From Acetobacterium woodii DSM 1030 (GTDB taxonomy: Bacteria > Bacillota > Clostridia > Eubacteriales > Eubacteriaceae): a stretch of 64,000 nucleotides of DNA. The notes under the pieces are model-generated. The model did no database searches. It saw nothing but the letters and a program-made list of their open reading frames with translations, and was not told the DNA's origin. The translations under genes were made by a program, and so were the position numbers. Shown here piece by piece: positions 63,420 to 64,000 of this stretch. The DNA is taken from contig NC_016894.1 of the NCBI RefSeq assembly GCF_000247605.1, positions 2,345,732 through 2,409,731 of the forward strand, written 5' to 3'. Within the stretch, counting starts at the first letter, position 1; every line of letters begins with the position of its first letter.

Positions 63420-64000
63420 TGCTCATTCTCCTAATTTTTTGAATAATATTTACGATTTTGTTCCGATCTTTTTTGCCATCTGATTCAACGCCACTGCTGA
63501 TATCGACACAATAGGGATTAACTTTGGCAATCGCTATTTTGACATTATCGATATTAAGGCCACCAGCCAGAAAAAAACTGCCCTGAAAGTCGTTAATCAG
63601 ATCCCAATTAAAAGCTTGTCCTGAACCACCGTATTGACCAGGATCATAAGTGTCAAATAAGTGATAATCAGCAGCGGTTTTGCGGATATCATTTTTGTTC
63701 TGAATCCGCATCGCCTGAATAATCGGGCAGGCGGTTTGTTCTCTAATCCGACGAATAGTCATCTCATCCTCATCACCATGGAGCTGAATCATCTCGATGA
63801 CACCCTGATTGACAAGCTCAATTATTTCAGCAACAGGCTGATTAACAAAAACGCCGACTGCCTTAATGTCAGGATTTAACGAATTTTTTAAAGTTTTGGC
63901 CAGATCGCTACTTACTTGTCGTTTACTGTTTGCAAAAACAAACCCAATAAAATCTGGTTTTGCTTCATTTACTGCTTCAATATCAGCTATTCGGGATAAA
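63412..64000 (-). CDS. trpF: Phosphoribosylanthranilate isomerase (5' end outside window)
   Basis: About 196 C-terminal residues are visible, and the frame stays open to the right edge. Features are [10 protein letters not shown] and [13 protein letters not shown] near the 5' edge, VGVFVNQ, IQLHGDE and [12 protein letters not shown] (Cys and Asp catalytic positions lie off the edge or in this region). It converts phosphoribosylanthranilate to its carboxyphenylaminodeoxyribulose form. ATG 63792 is an internal Met, not the start. Confidence 0.93.
   Translation of the reverse strand, partial: LSRIADIEAVNEAKPDFIGFVFANSKRQVSSDLAKTLKNSLNPDIKAVGVFVNQPVAEIIELVNQGVIEMIQLHGDEDEMTIRRIREQTACPIIQAMRIQNKNDIRKTAADYHLFDTYDPGQYGGSGQAFNWDLINDFQGSFFLAGGLNIDNVKIAIAKVNPYCVDISSGVESDGKKDRNKIVNIIQKIRRMSND

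Noticed and set aside
1-64000. CRISPR array, rRNA or tRNA genes
   Set aside because: No regularly spaced direct repeats and no tRNA or rRNA signature found on reading both strands.

Overview
This 64 kb window looks like the chromosome of a low-GC, anaerobic Firmicute, most likely a clostridial acetogen close to Acetobacterium/Eubacterium. That placement is an inference from three things: AT-rich DNA with strong GGAGG ribosome binding sites, T-box and L20/L21 leader regulation, and a gene set with B12-radical SAM proteins, an L27-processing protease, TrkH/TrkA-type K+ uptake and PTS-dependent dihydroxyacetone kinase. No rRNA, tRNA or CRISPR array was seen.

Layout. (1) 1-6.4 kb is an accessory, defence-like region on the plus strand: the 3' end of an MmeI-like restriction/methyltransferase gene, a complete-looking IS3-family element with a U UUA AAG frameshift site, and a compact CBASS operon. 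The operon encodes a CD-NTase, an E2-like protein with a SEC-C zinc tail, and an S-4TM membrane effector. An unrecognised and possibly 5'-truncated gene follows. (2) 6.4-8.2 kb holds a Xer-type tyrosine recombinase, whose promoter overlaps a long inverted repeat, and lexA. (3) 8.2-31 kb is a long minus-strand housekeeping block: zapA, dprA, pheST under a Phe T-box, a TrmH-type methyltransferase, K+ uptake genes, infC-rpmI-rplT, a TrpXYZ-type ABC transporter under a T-box whose specifier reads as Tyr UAC, thrS under a Thr T-box, ychF, and rplU-prp-rpmA-obgE-yhbY-nadD-yqeK-rsfS. (4) 31-43 kb carries a class B sortase, an alanine/Na+ symporter, an ORF-free segment with its own promoter and a very strong terminator (candidate ncRNA), a B12-radical SAM pair, an ABC ATPase overlapping a protein kinase gene, an OFA transporter, a DUF445 protein and ilvE. 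(5) 43-59 kb is rich in signalling and transport: a lipoprotein acetolactate decarboxylase, a V4R protein next to a PAS-GGDEF cyclase, MarR-MATE, a dicarboxylate symporter with an extra soluble N-terminus, a Na+/Ca2+ exchanger, two tandem EAL-HDOD paralogues, a MORN protein and a bacteriohemerythrin. (6) 59-64 kb holds dhaKLM and the end of a trp operon (trpF-trpB-trpA).

The most interesting signals are the CBASS operon and its unknown downstream gene, the ~520-nt ORF-free transcription unit at 33.97-34.49 kb, the dual control (operator plus Tyr T-box) of the TrpXYZ-type transporter, and the inverted-repeat operator in front of the Xer-type recombinase.
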